Position numbers and translations under genes: made by a program. Under the pieces are notes generated by a model. It searched no databases, was not told the origin of the DNA, and saw nothing but the letters and a program-made list of their open reading frames with translations. Below, piece after piece: positions 1 to 11,879 of a stretch of DNA of 64,000 nt (position 1 is the first letter of the stretch; every line of letters starts with the position of its first letter). This DNA comes from Arachis hypogaea (Eukaryota; Streptophyta; Magnoliopsida; Fabales; Fabaceae), in contig NC_092053.1 in the NCBI RefSeq assembly GCF_003086295.3, forward strand, positions 113,229,506-113,293,505, read 5' to 3'.

Positions 1-614
1 ATGAAAACTAAATTATGACTACTTGAGTCATTCTCCCTCCAATCCTTGGTTTCAATAGCATCATAAATGAGTTGGATTGGGCCCAAAATACTTCAGAAAT
101 TGCTGGGGGCGATTTCTCTTTAGTGGGCCACGGACAGCATCAGCGCGCACGCGTATATGGCACGTGCACGCCCCTGAAAGCGAAATAACATATAGAAAAT
201 TTTATATTATTTCGAAGCCCTGGATGTTAGCTTTCCTATGCAACTAAAACCGCCTCATTTGGACCTCTGTAGCTCAAGTTATGGTCGATTGAGTGCAAAG
301 AGGTCAGGCTTGACAGCTTTACTGTTCCTTCATTTTTTCATGAGTTCTCCCACTTTGCATGCTTTTCTCCTCACTTCTTCCATTCAATACTTGCCTTCTA
401 AACCTTAAATCACTCAACAAATACATCAAGGCATCGAATGGAATTAAAGTGAATTAAAATCACCAATTTTAGGGCCTAAAAAGCATGTTTTCACATTTAA
501 GTACAAATCAAGGGAGAATTACAAAACCATGCTATTTCATTGAATAAATGTGGGAAAAGGTGATAAAATTCCCCAAAATAAGCACAAGATAAACCACAAA
601 ATTGGGGTTTATCA
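1..614 (-). repeat. D-family LTR end, truncated by window edge
   Basis: Read on the minus strand, the sequence starts TGATAAACC at 614 and closely matches the starts of the LTRs at 4212 and 43447 on the plus strand, including the shared stretches on AAATGAGGCGG and GCTAACATCC and a CACGCG-type motif near 148. It is the 5' end of a gypsy-type LTR whose remainder lies outside the window. The bases above 614 do not look like a polypurine tract, so this is probably the outer edge of an insertion or a solo LTR. Confidence 0.7.
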
Positions 615-1450
615 GTGCCTAAGGTGCCATAAATGATTGCCTAGAATTGGCGTCCTTAGAGGTGATAAATCTTGGTGGTTGAGGAACTAATTTGGGCGCC
701 TAAGGCACCACCAATGAAGCACAACTTTAATTTGGTAGTCCTGGAGGTGTTGAAGGAGGGTGCTTAAGGCGTGGAAGTGGGCGCCTAAGGCGCCATGTAT
801 ATGTCACAATGTTGGTGTCCTGGAGAGGAGAAACATGGGGCTTGAGGCGTCAAGTTGGGTGCCTAAGACGCCACCAATGAAGCACCAACTTGGTGTCCTG
901 GAGGTGGGTTGCCAAGGGCGCTTGAAGTGCCAATTTGGGCACCTAAAGCGCCACTATTGGTGCCTTAGATTACTTCCTTGTGTAGCCTTGTATCGAAGGT
1001 GTTTGAATTGTCCAACGCTTCACAAAATCTCCCTCTAGGTGGCGCTTGAAGCGCCACAACAAGTCCCAGGGTGATGGTTCGAGCCTTGCTTGCTTCATTC
1101 TTGATTTGCTTCATTGATTAATTACATGCTTCTTTTCATTCATTGCCTTCAAAACATGCATTCTTCATGCTCCTTCTTCCTTAACTTCTATTCCCTTGTA
1201 ACAAGAAATCAATAAACAAACTTGCATCAAAGTATGGCTCTTGTCATCATGAATAATCATCAAATGTACAAATTTACAATTCAAGCTCATATATTCATAA
1301 ATGACACAAATTTAACTTAATGTTTAATGATTTTCTTCATTTACACATAAGTGATGATTAGCACTGAAACCACTTGATTATTGACTGAAATTCATGAAAT
1401 AAAGCCCTAAACTAACTAATTAACTAACTAAGATACAAATGCATTAGTAA
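615..1450. repeat. LTR-like non-coding DNA with GGCGCC palindromes
   Basis: No gene. The first 450 bases hold repeated copies of a GGCGCC-type palindrome: GGCGCCTAAGGCGCC at 780-794 is perfect, as is GTGGCGCTTGAAGCGCCAC at 1039-1057. Degenerate copies lie near 696, 757, 858 and 935. The A/T-rich continuation (1080-1440) resembles in composition and word use the end of the element A LTR (43170-43443). My inference is a fragment of an A-like LTR whose palindrome type differs. An open frame at 760-1038 is made of the repeats and is not a credible gene. Confidence 0.5.
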
Positions 1451-2170
1451 AATCATCCTAAAATTAACATTTTATGTGAAAAAGATGATTTTAAAACAAT
1501 TTCTAACTTTTAAGATGAAATTGATAAGAAAAAAAAGTTTCGGGATGATTTTGATTATCACCCAAAATCTTAGGAACAAAGAAGTACTTAACCCTTAACA
1601 AAACTATCCACACCCTTGTCCAAAATTCCTAAATTACTGCTGATAACCTAATGTATCCAACCTCTAATTTCTAACATTTTTCTCCCACACCTTTTCTTCA
1701 CTCTTCATTCAATAATCACTTCTTCCTCTTCTTCTATCATCAACAATCATAATCATTTTATCACTACCAACTTGATTATAGAGATCCAAATTGAAGACTC
1801 AAATTCTGTTGGAAGCTTGATGTACTATGAATTCCGGATTCTCTTACTCTTTCAGCACTAAAATCTCAACTTTCAATAAAAAAAACAAGATTCTTCTAAA
1901 ACGACTAGGTTTTTAAACGTTTTATTGAAGGTTGACAAATGAAAAAACAACAATGGAGAATTGTCATAGTAAAATCTCACAAAATACTAAATAAATAATT
2001 AACAACTAATAAATAAATTAAATGAGAAAAAAAAGAATTAAAGAATTAATATTTATAATTTGGAGAAATAAAAATATTTAGTGTGCGAATTAAAATGCTT
2101 ATCTTAAGATTTTTGGTCTAAAGTTGGGCCAACAAAATAAAGAAATAAAATTGGGCCTTACCGGGCCCAA
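1451..2170. other. AT-rich non-coding stretch
   Basis: No open frame, RNA gene or clear repeat seen. It is AT-rich with short A runs and probably belongs to the surrounding retrotransposon debris. Confidence 0.4.
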
Positions 2171-3895
2171 ACTCCCATATATATACACATACTTAATGAG
2201 ATTTCAGCCACCATTCTTCCTTTTTAGTGAGAGAGACCCAAAAATGAGAGAGGAGAGAAAAAGAAGGATAAAATCCTAGCTTCCTTCCACTTCATTTGTC
2301 CATAACTTTTTTTACGGAGCTTCGATTGACGAGCCATTTGCAGCTACGCGAAGCTTGTGTCCTCCTCTTTAATTTTATTTAATAGTTTGGTGAATAATTT
2401 GAAATCCCAGCCCGAGTTTCTCATTCAAAGCAGAAATTGTGTTTCTATTTTGGATATTGAGAATTTTTTATGATTTTGATGTTATACGGGTTCTCTAGCT
2501 TATGTTCTTGGTGGTATCCATCACTAATTTTAATGGGTAAAGATAAGGAACTCTTTTTTTCCTCTTGGTTCATCAATTTATGAAAACCCTAGTTTTTAAT
2601 GTTGTGCCAAACTGTAGAGTATGGTGTTAGATTAAGTAATTGGAAGCTTGACTTGGTGGAATTTTAGAAAGGAAAGTTTGGAAGCTTGGAATTACGATAT
2701 TAAGGTACGGGTGGTAGTTTTGAGTAGGTATTATGTAAGTTTATGTAAAAACCTAGGTTACTTGCCCCTAGGATAAGTTGAATAGAATTTATTATTGATG
2801 TGTTTGAATAATGGCTAGTATGAGTATAATCTTGGTTGATGTGTTTTGACATAAAATTGAGGAGTGTGATGTGATATTGTTGCAAGTGGATATTGTAATA
2901 TATGTTGGTGTCATGTTGCATGAAAATGAGTATGCATGTTGAAGTTTTAATTGAGAATTAGATGTATGAATATTGCGATTTGTGGAAATTGGGCCGAAGG
3001 CCGTGATAGGGTGAGAAAATCCCTTATGTGGTAAGCTGTGATAAGTGGTGTGAGTTGTTGTATGAGAATGAGAGGATTGATTATTGGTTGATTGAGAAAT
3101 TGGATATATGAATGTTGTATGTTATTGATGAATATGAGGATTTAGATAAAGTGTGTAAAATAATTTAGGAGTGAGTTGAATTAGGCTTTGAATGGTTGAG
3201 AATTGTTGAATAAGTATTTGGAGGTGTGTTTGACTGGTTTTAGAATGGTTTATGATTAAATTGAATTGAGAATTTATAAAATTGAGGGGTTATGAGAATT
3301 TGGTAAAAATAGAATTTTAACCAACTTTGACATGCCATAACTTAGCGCTCAGAGCATAGACTTGAATGAGATTGTCTTAAATTAAAGCTATTGGAAAGAT
3401 CTTTACAACCATCTAAGAATGAAGGAAAACAGAATTTTATAGAAAAAGTTGTGAGAGTTTGAATTTGTGCGTTTAAAATTGAATTCTGCAGAAGTTGCAG
3501 AAAACTGAGGTCATGCGTATACATGAGCCATGCGTACGCATGAGGGGTGTAACACAAGAAAAATGATTTTATGCGAGTTTCATGTGCATGTATGAGGCAC
3601 ATGTACACACAACCCGCATTTCCAGAATTGAATGTTTTTCGTGCACATTCCGCGCGTACACACAAAAGTGGGACTTGTGCATATGCACGAGGCATGCGTA
3701 GGTACAACTGTCCTGTTTTTCAAAGATGATAATTTTTAACTATTTTTGCCTATCCAATCTATTGTTTCACTTATGTAACCCCCATTTGAGATTTGATAAC
3801 TATTTTCTATGATTTGGAATGAATATTATGCCTCCAAACTATTTTCTTAACGTTTAAAACTTTTGTAAATCCTATAATGAGTATAGAGAATAATA

Positions 3896-4100
3896 AGAAT
3901 GAGATGATATGATTGAATGATAAGGATAAGATAATATAATTGAATGATGAGATTGAGTTGATTCGAGAGGATAATGAGGATGAGATTATATGATTGAATG
4001 ATGAGTTTGAGTTGATTCGAGAGGACAATGAGAATGAGATGATATGATTGAATGATGGAATTGAGTTGATTCGAGAGGAAAATGAGAATGAGTTGATTGA
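3896..4100. repeat. About four tandem copies of a ~55-bp unit
   Basis: Imperfect direct repeats of a GA/T-rich unit containing TTGAGTTGATTCGAGAGG and GAGATGATATGATTGAATGA recur with a spacing of roughly 55-57 bases. An antisense open frame across it (3807-4028) is low-complexity and is not a gene. Confidence 0.75.
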
Positions 4101-4106
4101 TATTTG

Positions 4107-4203
4107 AGCTTCTGGGGTAGATGTAAAGGTTGTAGTTTTGTCACACTTACTCTTAGTCGGTATTTGAGCTTCTAGGGTAGATGTAAAGATTGTGGTTTTG
4201 TCC
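4107..4203. repeat. Two-copy direct repeat, ~53-bp spacing
   Basis: The sequence ATTTGAGCTTCTRGGGTAGA followed by TGTAAAGRTTGTRGTTTTGTC occurs twice in tandem (about 4107-4148 and 4160-4201), separated by a unique stretch of ten or so bases. It ends just before the D-family LTR insertion. Confidence 0.7.
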
Positions 4204-4211
4204 TGTTTGCA

Positions 4212-5554
4212 TGATAAACCACAATTTTATGGTTTATCTTGTATTAAATTTGGTGGATTTTATCAATTTTTCCTACATTTATTCAATGAAATAGCATGGT
4301 TTTGTAAATTCTCCCTAAATTGTGCTTAAGAGTGAAAACATACTTTTTAGACCCTTAATTTGCCAAATTTAATTCACTTTAATTCCATTCGATGCCTTGA
4401 TATGTTTGTTAAATGATTCTAGGTTTATAAGGCAAGGATTGGATTGAAGAAGTGAAGAAAAAGCATGCAAAGTGGAGAATTCATGAAGAAATGAAGTTTT
4501 GGAAATCTGCCATGCGACGCGTACGTGTGACCTGAAAAATCACAATATAATGCGTACGCGTGACAAGCAGCACGTGACCAACTTAAAGACAACATGCTGG
4601 GGGCGATTTCTGAGGCTGCATAAGCCCAATCTAACTCATTTCTGAAGCTATTTAAGGCCAAATTCAAGAAGAAACAAGGGGGGAGCAATTAGGATAGTTT
4701 AGTAACATGCTTAGGTCATATTCTAGAGAGAGAAGCTCTCTCTTCTCTCTAGAATTAAGGTAGATTAGGTTAGATTTCTCTTAGGTTTAGAATTTAGTTG
4801 TTGCTTTGATTTAGTTTCCTTGCAATGTATTGTTCTTATATCTTTGCTCTTTTAGTTTTTCTTGCTATTTCCTTTATTTTGCTCACTTTTGTTGCTCTTA
4901 TGTTCATGACTCTTGTTGATTTTAATTTTCTTTAATGCAATTGATGCCTTTTTATGTTTTTTGTTGTTTAATTGAGTTGTTATTGTCATTTCCTTCCAAG
5001 AGTTTGATAAAATGCTTGGTTGGATTTTAGAGTAGAATTTTATACTCTTGGCATATGTGATTGAGGATTTAGGTCCCTTGAGATCATTGATGTCCAGTTT
5101 CATTGATGATTTAGGGTTGTTAGTTGGTCTAGGACCAATTATGTCTACTTGACTTACCCCTCTAAAGTTAGAGGACAACTAAGTGGAATTAATCCTTTGT
5201 AATCACCATGTTATGGTCAATGGTCCAAGATAGAAAACCTTGACTCGTGATCCTTTCCATGAGCAGCTTTTTAGAATTTATATTATATTAGTTGTTATCT
5301 TTATTTTTTTGTCATTTACATTTCTTGTTCATCAAATCCAAAACCCCCAAAATATACCTCATAACTAATAATATGCACACTTCCCTGCAATTCCTTTGAG
5401 AGACAACCCGAGGTTTAAACACTTTCGGTTTTTATTGGGTTTGTACTTGTGACAAATAAATTAAACTTTGATTGAGGGTTGTCTATCGGTTTGGAACTAT
5501 ACTATCAGCGGAATTATTTTGTGAAAATTCCTAACCGACGATTTCTCTCCGTTA
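4212..5554 (+). repeat. D-family 5' LTR
   Basis: Starts TGATAAACC and ends shortly before a primer binding site, so it is in 5' LTR position. It contains palindrome-type motifs (GCGTACGCGTGAC near 4551) and a TATTTAAG candidate TATA site at about 4647. About 1.34 kb. The end is inferred from the primer site and reads TTA rather than the expected CA. It is only about 70% similar by eye to the LTR at 43447, so the two may belong to different copies. Confidence 0.7.
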
Positions 5555-5560
5555 AGTTTT

Positions 5561-5578
5561 TGGCGTCGTTGCCGGGGA
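5561..5578 (+). other. Primer binding site, tRNA-Asp type
   Basis: TGGCGTCGTTGCCGGGGA lies a few bases after the LTR and is complementary to the 3' end of plant tRNA-Asp with one mismatch (GCGCC expected, GCGTC seen). The same site type follows the LTRs of A, B and C. Confidence 0.8.
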
Positions 5579-5727
5579 ATTGCAAATGTGTTCTTGTTAT
5601 TGGTTATTATATATATGTTAATATTGTGAATAGCTTGATTTTTGGATTGATTGTTAGTTTTTGCTAGTTTTAGGAGTTTATTTTCATTAGTTCTTATTAG
5701 TGTTTGCCTTTGTTTTCTCTTACTACT

Positions 5728-7407
5728 ATGAATTCTCACTACTTTGGCTATGAGTTTGGTTCTAACTATGTTGTAGGAAATGGAAATTACAATGAGGATA
5801 TGCATCAAGGATGGGACAATCAAAGGTGGAAGGAATCTCAAGCTTATGGATAACCTTCATGGCAACAACCCCCTCTAATGTACTATGAGCAAGAACCATA
5901 CCATGATGCTTACCAATCTAATAGTTATGGTGGACCTCCTTGTGATTATCAACAACCACCACCATATTCCTATGAACCCCCTCCTCAATATAGCCTGCAA
6001 CCACCATACTCACAAGCCACATACCACTAAACACCTCTATATGATCCTAACCCATATCCACCATACCAACAACCATATGAGCCATATGAACCATACATAG
6101 AACCACAACAATTCTAACATAGTTACTCCCAAGAACCACCACTCTCATATACAACTTCTCAATACTCTCATCAATATGAACCACCTTCCTATTGTGAACA
6201 TTTTCTCCCAAATAATGAACCTTCCTATCCACCCCAAACACTCATGAATGACACTCTCATTTCATATATCCAAGAGCTAAGGGAATATCGCACTATTGTT
6301 CAAGAGCGACTTGAAGCTCTAGTGGCTACCTCAACCGAGGTAGTAACCAATTTGGTCTCCCAACACTTAAGCAATTAAAGTACTCCCATGGCCATATGTG
6401 AAGAATCAAATTAAGAGCGGAGTATGAAAGACAGATTAGAAACTCTGATGGAAAATGAAGAATGGGACTTTGTATTGGAACAATTGGAGGAAGCCGTAAT
6501 TGTTGAAGAGGAAGAAGTGGTTGAAGACTTAGTAGATGTTGAAAGTCCATGGGAATTTCAAGTCGTAGAGCCTCCTTCCAAGAAGTTTGAATTTGATGTT
6601 AAAGAGGGTGCGCAACCTCCAAAGCATGTCATGAGTGAAGAATTAGAAGAAGTGGAGCAAGCAATAAGTCCTGCCATCGACGATGATTCTGTATCAACAT
6701 ATGATCCTTTTGAGCCTAGAGAATCCTCCCCCATTGAATTTGAATTTGATGTTGATGTAGATCTTGCTCAACCTCCAACTTATGACTTGAGTGATGGGAA
6801 AGAATTAGAAGAATATGGTGAGGAAGAGGTTGAAGCTAAAGAAGCTTGTCAAGAGGTGAAAGTTATCAAGGAGGAGTAAAAGAGAGTTGCAATCAGCTTG
6901 CCAAAGCCAGTTGGAGCTTCTCTCTCTAAGCAACCATCCATCTTATCATTTGAGTTGGTAAAACTCATATCTTTAAGCTTTATTATCCCACTTGAATATG
7001 GCTTACTAGAAATAGATGGTCAACTTAGAACTCTTTGTGGAGTGAAGAGTAAGAGAGAGTTGTGTAGTGGTTGAAAATACAATCCTAGGTTCATTTTGGT
7101 TGAATCATCAAGGTGAAAATCCCATGGTTGGAGGAATGCTAAATTGAATGAGTGTAGGAGGAGAGCTTGGTATTTGAACGAGAATTCTATGTGCTTGCCA
7201 CCCAAGTAGAATTGTGATGATCAACTTGAAGACGGGTGTAGAAACCAGATTTGGGATCCCGGCATACAAGAGGATCACTTTTGGGAGCATTTAGATTGTG
7301 TGAAACTTTATCAAAGTTTGGTGCTATTAATTTTGAACTGTGGAGCTTATTGGAAGTCCAAGCATTGGTGGAAGTTCAAGGAAGAGTACAAGCACAAGCC
7401 ACCATGA
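5728..7407 (+). pseudogene. Decayed ORF of non-autonomous D element (Y/P-rich, acidic, conserved C-terminal domain)
   Basis: A 560-codon frame runs from ATG 5728 to TGA 7405 without frameshift but with nine internal stops (5851, 6028, 6115, 6376, 6412, 6877, 7072, 7114, 7207). Part 1 is rich in Tyr, Pro and Gln, like the gag tail of Athila-type elements. Part 2 (6424-6879) is strongly acidic (Glu runs). Part 3 (about 6990-7407) contains the words GLLEIDGQLRTLCG, CLPP, LEDGC, WDPGI, HWWKF and ends KHKPP. All three parts align in order with the frame at 18217-19981 in element B. No protease, reverse transcriptase or integrase is present. Function unknown; conservation between two elements argues that part 3 once coded for something useful to the element. 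Confidence 0.7.
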
Positions 7408-7456
7408 CAAGGAGCTTCCCAAAGGTCCAACTTAAGGACAATAAATAAAAGTGCTA

Positions 7457-7474
7457 GGTGGGAGACACCCCACC
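7457..7474 (+). promoter_or_regulatory. Post-ORF stem-loop HP1 (D copy)
   Basis: Perfect 6-bp stem GGTGGG / CCCACC around loop AGACAC, 50 bases after the ORF stop and preceded by AAGGACAATAAATAAAAGTGC. The same arrangement occurs at 20031 (B), 38194 (C) and 25957 (A, minus). Confidence 0.65.
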
Positions 7475-7760
7475 ATGACAAACTCTTTTCATTCTCTTGT
7501 ATATAAAGTTGATGAATGAATTAAGTTTCCATTGTTAGATAATTTCTTGCCTTTTATATCACTCTTGGATATATTACTTTGGATGTTAGTTTGTTTGTTA
7601 GATTTATGCTTTGAGTTAGGTTAGTTGTCTTAAATTTCATCCTTGTTTGAATTGATAAGGATTTTGTTATATTTAAATTTTGGTTGGTATTAAGAATGTA
7701 TATAGTGGGTGGGAGAGTCCTGTCTCTTTTCTTTGTTTCAAAAAAAAAAAAGAGAGCTTG

Positions 7761-8106
7761 TCACGCGTACGCCTAACCCAAGCGAATGCGTGAAAATCAA
7801 CCATGCATAAAGGGTACTGAAACTGTGCAACAGCACGGCCTGGATAGTGAGTTGTGCCAAGACCGTGCTTGTGGGTTGTGAGGCGCACAACCCTCCCCAC
7901 GCATACACATGACCCACGCGTACGCGTTGCCCTATAAATCTTGATCATGAATTTTTCATGCAGGCACTGTGCCATCGTATGGTCCAGATAGTGAGTTGTG
8001 CACGTAGCGTGCGGAAACTGTGCGTCTAGCACAAAGTCTTCCCACACGTATGCGTGACCCACGCGTACGCGTCACCCTCTACTTTTCCCTGTCACGTGTA
8101 CGAGTG
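7761..8106. repeat. Cluster of CACGCGTACGCGT palindrome copies
   Basis: At least five full or degenerate copies (near 7762, 7898, 7914, 8045, 8058) of the same palindrome found in the LTRs of A, B and D, here inside the element downstream of the ORF. A pyrimidine-rich tract (8135-8200) follows. The open frame on the minus strand at 7673-8062 is a by-product. Confidence 0.75.
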
Positions 8107-8239
8107 ACCCCCTGTCCTGTTTCATACACGTCTTTTCTTCTCTTCTCTTGATTTCTTCTCTTCTTTTCTCTTCTTTTCTCTTCTTTCTTTCCTTCAACCA
8201 TCATCCACCACCACCATTCACCATCTACCATCGTTTTCT

Positions 8240-8290
8240 TTAGTTAGTTAGTTAGTTGATTTGTTAGTTAATTAGTTAGTTAGTTAGTTG
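8240..8290. repeat. (TTAG)n microsatellite
   Basis: Interrupted run of TTAG units in the non-coding 3' part of the D element. Confidence 0.85.
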
Positions 8291-8599
8291 AATTTTCTAT
8301 TTAATTTTCTGTTTTAGGCGATAAGTGTTGGATTATTATTTGGATTTGTTAATTGTGCTATTATTTCTGCTGATTACTAATAAGATGCTATTTTAGCATC
8401 ATTGTTGTTAATATTCATTGTTGGATTTCTTTATTGATGATACAATTTGTTACTTGGTATTGAATTATTCATGCTTAATTTTGTGCCTACCAAGTACTTA
8501 TGACATTGCCTTCAAAGCTTTCTAAATCTTTTGAATTACATGATTTGGCCACCATGTGATTTAGATTCTTTCACCATGACTAGGCAAATATAAAACCCA

Positions 8600-8925
8600 A
8601 ACTAGAATAACTAATTCACATGTTAGTATTCAAAGCACAAGGTTTCTTCTTTCCCTTTAACACAAAAAGTGTAGAAGAAAGCCAAAAGCCACTCATAATA
8701 ACACACAAACGGTTCCAAATCTAACCTTAGTTTCATGACAACATAAAAATAAAAAGGAAAATCAAAATGAAGAAGATAAGTTAAGCTAACCTGTGCTGGG
8801 AAGAGGAGGCTTTAGTCTTCAAGGAATGTTGCGAAAGCCAAGGAGAAGAAAAAAAATCATGTTTTACTGTAATTGGAATACATAAATAGAATAAGTCAAC
8901 GTATAGACAAAGAAGATTTTAATTA
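8600..8925. other. Non-coding start of composite insertion
   Basis: Similarity to the internal region of element B (20820-20900) stops around here. Up to the subtilase fragment I see no gene. It contains the first copy (8850-8908) of a ~58-bp direct repeat whose second copy is at 9553-9611. Confidence 0.5.
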
Positions 8926-9186
8926 ATGCATAGATATAGATACTGCTTTGGTGGTTCCTTAGACCCAAATAAGGTGAAGGGAAAGCTTGTTTATTGCAAA
9001 TTAGGAACATATGGAACTGAAGCAATTGTGAAAGAAATTGGGGGCATTGGTGCCATAATTGAAAGACAAAGATATCTTGATGTTGCTCAAGATTTCATGG
9101 CTCTTGCTACCATTGTGAATATGAGCTTAGGTGATACTATCACTAGTTATATACATTCCACAAGGTATAAAACAAGCCCTGTTTAA
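8926..9186 (+). pseudogene. Subtilase (SBT, cucumisin-like) exon fragment, PA domain
   Basis: The 86-codon frame reads CFGGSLDPNKVKGKLVYC, then GGIGAI, DVAQDFMALATIVN and YIHSTR. This is the signature of the protease-associated domain inserted in plant subtilisin-like serine proteases, secreted enzymes of about 750 residues. Catalytic Asp, His and Ser regions are absent, so this is a single-exon fragment. It ends at AAG|GTATAA, which matches a splice donor just after STR, where plant subtilase genes commonly have an intron; the coding similarity stops there. The fragment was therefore moved as genomic DNA, not as a processed copy. It lies between 58-bp direct repeats and next to a hAT element. 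Similarity to the family is clear; activity is impossible. Confidence 0.75.
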
Positions 9187-9646
9187 CTTTTTAATAACCA
9201 ATCTTTAACTCTTTAACTTTTTCACTTTTTACCTTTTAGACAAATTCGATACAAATATTTTTGTCAACAGAGAATTCTCCTTCTAAAATATGATAGTATA
9301 ATCTCTTCACACCCTTGTATTTTGTAAAATGTAATACTAAATCAAAGAAGAGGCTAATATAAATATGATAAATCAAAGAGTGCATGCTATATATTATATT
9401 ACCAAATATTAAAGAAAGTGTAGTTCACTAAAAAATTCTCAACCATGTTATCTAAAAGATTCAAGTTGACCTAAATTTCATGTTCTACTAAGATCACCAT
9501 CAGCAATGATATACAAGACCCATGAAATTAAAAAGCCAGCTCCATTTGCTACAAAAAAAATCCTATTTTACTATAATTGGAATACATAAATAGAACAAGT
9601 CAACGTATAGATGAATTACAAAAGAACAAGCATAAAGTGTCAAAAC

Positions 9647-10584
9647 CAAGGTTGCGAGAACCGAACCGGTCAAGTAACTGGTTCAATGGTACAATGGTTC
9701 AACCGTGATCGAACCGTAGTCGAACCGGTTTTGTTAAATATAAAATAAAATTAATTAAAGATACAATATGAATCTTTTAAAATTTAAATTCAATTATTCA
9801 TGGCATAAAATTCTATATCCACATTCAATCAATAATCACCAACAATCAATAATAATGTCAATAATTACTTAATTAGACAAAACTCACTCAATTGATGCCA
9901 AATTACTAATTAGAAATACCTATGAACCAATCTCAGCAATAAAAATTGATACAACCTCAAAGAAGAAAAGTCTAAAACCCAACTTCATGTTTCAGTTGCA
10001 GTTACAACTTACAACATAGCATACCTTCAACGATCATAAAACAAAGGGACAAACAGAACCAAATTACAAATGTACATACAGCAATTACAGCAAAATAAAA
10101 CCTCAGCCATTACAGTAATTACAGGAAAATTCAGAATTACAGCAATTTAAAATCCAAAACTATATCAATTCTGTTCAGCATTATAAAATTATATCAAAAT
10201 TCGGAGGATTATTAGAAGAATACATTACAGAATATAGAATTCCACAATACGTGATCACTAGTTTTCAACATGGAAAAGATTACAAATTTCCATAAACAAT
10301 GCAGTGAAGCAATGCATCATAGCACTATCAACTGATAATAAAAAAAAATCATCAACAAGCAAGTGAAGCAACTCAGAAATCAGAATAAATAAAAATAACA
10401 AATAATCAATGACTCATTCCACACACAACAGAGGAAACAAATCAAAAACTAAAGTGAAAAAGGAAGAAATCAGTGAAAATAAAGAAGACCACGAAGAAGA
10501 TGATGAGGGACAGCGAAGACTGAAGAACTCAGGACGACGGTGAATCGTCCACGGCGGCACGGGTTGTACAGAGAGTGGTGCTCG

Positions 10585-10619
<35 letters not shown>

Positions 10620-11241
10620 CAGAGAGAGAGAGATGGCTCAGAGACAGAGGCATTTTTGACGACGAGAAAGAGGCTGTCAACGACAGCGAGGACAGAGGCG
10701 GGCTTCACGACGAGCACAGAGACGGTGAGGATGAGAAGAGTGGCGGCGACTGAGAGTGAGAGTGAGAGATTAGGGGATTTTGTAGTTTGTTTTGCACTAA
10801 CCATGAGAGATACTGCAACAATGGAAGAAGCCATGCACATCAACCTCAGAGACAGCTCCACCGCCTCCTTCCTCCACCACTGCCATCTCCGACAAGGGCT
10901 TCACCCATTCTTCCACTACCACCTTTGAAATTAGGGATTTAGCATTTTGGTGAGATTGAGAGTGAGAGAGAAGAAAAAGGGGATTCGGGCATTTGGGGGA
11001 GCACGTTTTGTTTTTATTGTTTTTTTTTTCAAACCAAAACGATGCCGTTTGGTGCTGGATGGGAGAACCGGACATTCAAAAAACCGTCCGGTTCATTCGG
11101 TTCACCGGTTAACTGCCGGTTCGACCGATTTTTTATCGGTTTTTTGCTAGGCAGTTTCTGACCTTACCCGGACCAGCTAGGTGACCGGTTCCCAGTTATT
11201 CCGGTTGAACTGGCCAGTCTGGTTCGGTTTTCAGAACCATG
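9647..11241. mobile_element. Non-autonomous hAT-type DNA transposon
   Basis: Terminal inverted repeats begin CAAGGTTGCGAGAACCGAAC on the left and, reading the complement, CATGGTTCTGAAAACCGAAC on the right. They are flanked by a perfect 8-bp duplication GTCAAAAC (9639-9646 and 11242-11249). The 8-bp TSD and CA-start termini fit hAT elements. Subterminal regions are full of ACCGGTT-type words on both sides. The 1.6-kb interior encodes no transposase. It holds a mixed (AC)n(AG)n tract and GA-rich sequence at 10440-10780 that opens spurious frames on both strands. AAACGATGCCGTTT, a near-palindrome, lies at 11037. Confidence 0.8.
10585..10633. repeat. (AC)n(AG)n compound microsatellite
   Basis: Runs of AC then AG dinucleotides inside the hAT element. 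Open frames at 10414-10861 (both strands) arise from it. Confidence 0.9.
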
Positions 11242-11249
11242 GTCAAAAC

Positions 11250-11879
11250 CAACTGCAGATACAAATAACTAAGTGTTCAAAAAGTTAAATTTTTAATTAA
11301 TATACAAGTTTTTAACATCATGCAAATCTTCTCTCTATGATTCGTTGATCTGTGAAGATCAGAGATGGTGAACATGCAGCAGAAAATAATAATAATAAAA
11401 TATTAGAAATTTCACAAAATATAAAAAATCAAGTATCAACCTCATGCGCTTATGTTTAGTCAATTAGACTTTTAATATGATCTATTCCTTTGTCTTTTCC
11501 TAATTAGTTCTATTTCAACTAAATATAATGTGTAGGTGAAACTATATCTGTGTCTTCTCATCATTATAATTATATAATAATGTTCTCACAAGAAAATTAT
11601 TGAACAAATTAATCCTTATTTTAAAAACCCTAATGCATAAAATTTAATTACATGCAATAGAGGAGGTGGAGGCGGCGGAAACGCTGTGGCAGGAGAGGAG
11701 CTGAGTAGCAGTAGTGAGAAGGAGCAGTCGGCGGCGACAACGAGCTCGGCGGCGTGAAGGAGCAGTTGGCAGAGCAGTGTAGCACACCAGTGGAAATGAG
11801 GCTGTGGCATTCTGGTAGCAATAATCAATAGAAGTAAGCAATAAAATAAACTAAAGAGAGAAAGAGAAAAGAGGGTGAA
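11250..11879. other. Non-coding stretch right of the hAT element
   Basis: AT-rich to about 11640, then a GGAGGCGGCGG-rich patch (11660-11780). Short overlapping minus-strand frames (11616-11841) are of low complexity and show no recognisable domain. Confidence 0.4.

Larger units (their letters stand above)
2171..4211 (+). repeat. Chromovirus-like LTR region with TATA site and tandem repeats
   Basis: A TATA-like run (2177-2189) is followed by a leader with GAGAGAG tracts and text around 2310-2350 (GGAGCTTCGATTGACGAGCC) of a kind common in long LTRs of plant Ty3/gypsy chromoviruses. A cluster of degenerate CATGCGTACGCATG palindromes lies at 3510-3715. Two tandem repeats follow. There is no reading frame of note. 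The lineage call is from general recall, not a search. The region is cut at 4212 by the D-family LTR. Confidence 0.4.

Noticed and set aside
3342..3707. 121-residue minus-strand frame
   Set aside because: Runs over the degenerate palindrome zone of an LTR; repetitive His/Ala/Tyr words come from the motif.
10414..11150. Several frames of 88-117 residues on both strands
   Set aside because: Produced by the (AC)n(AG)n tract and purine-rich DNA within the hAT element.
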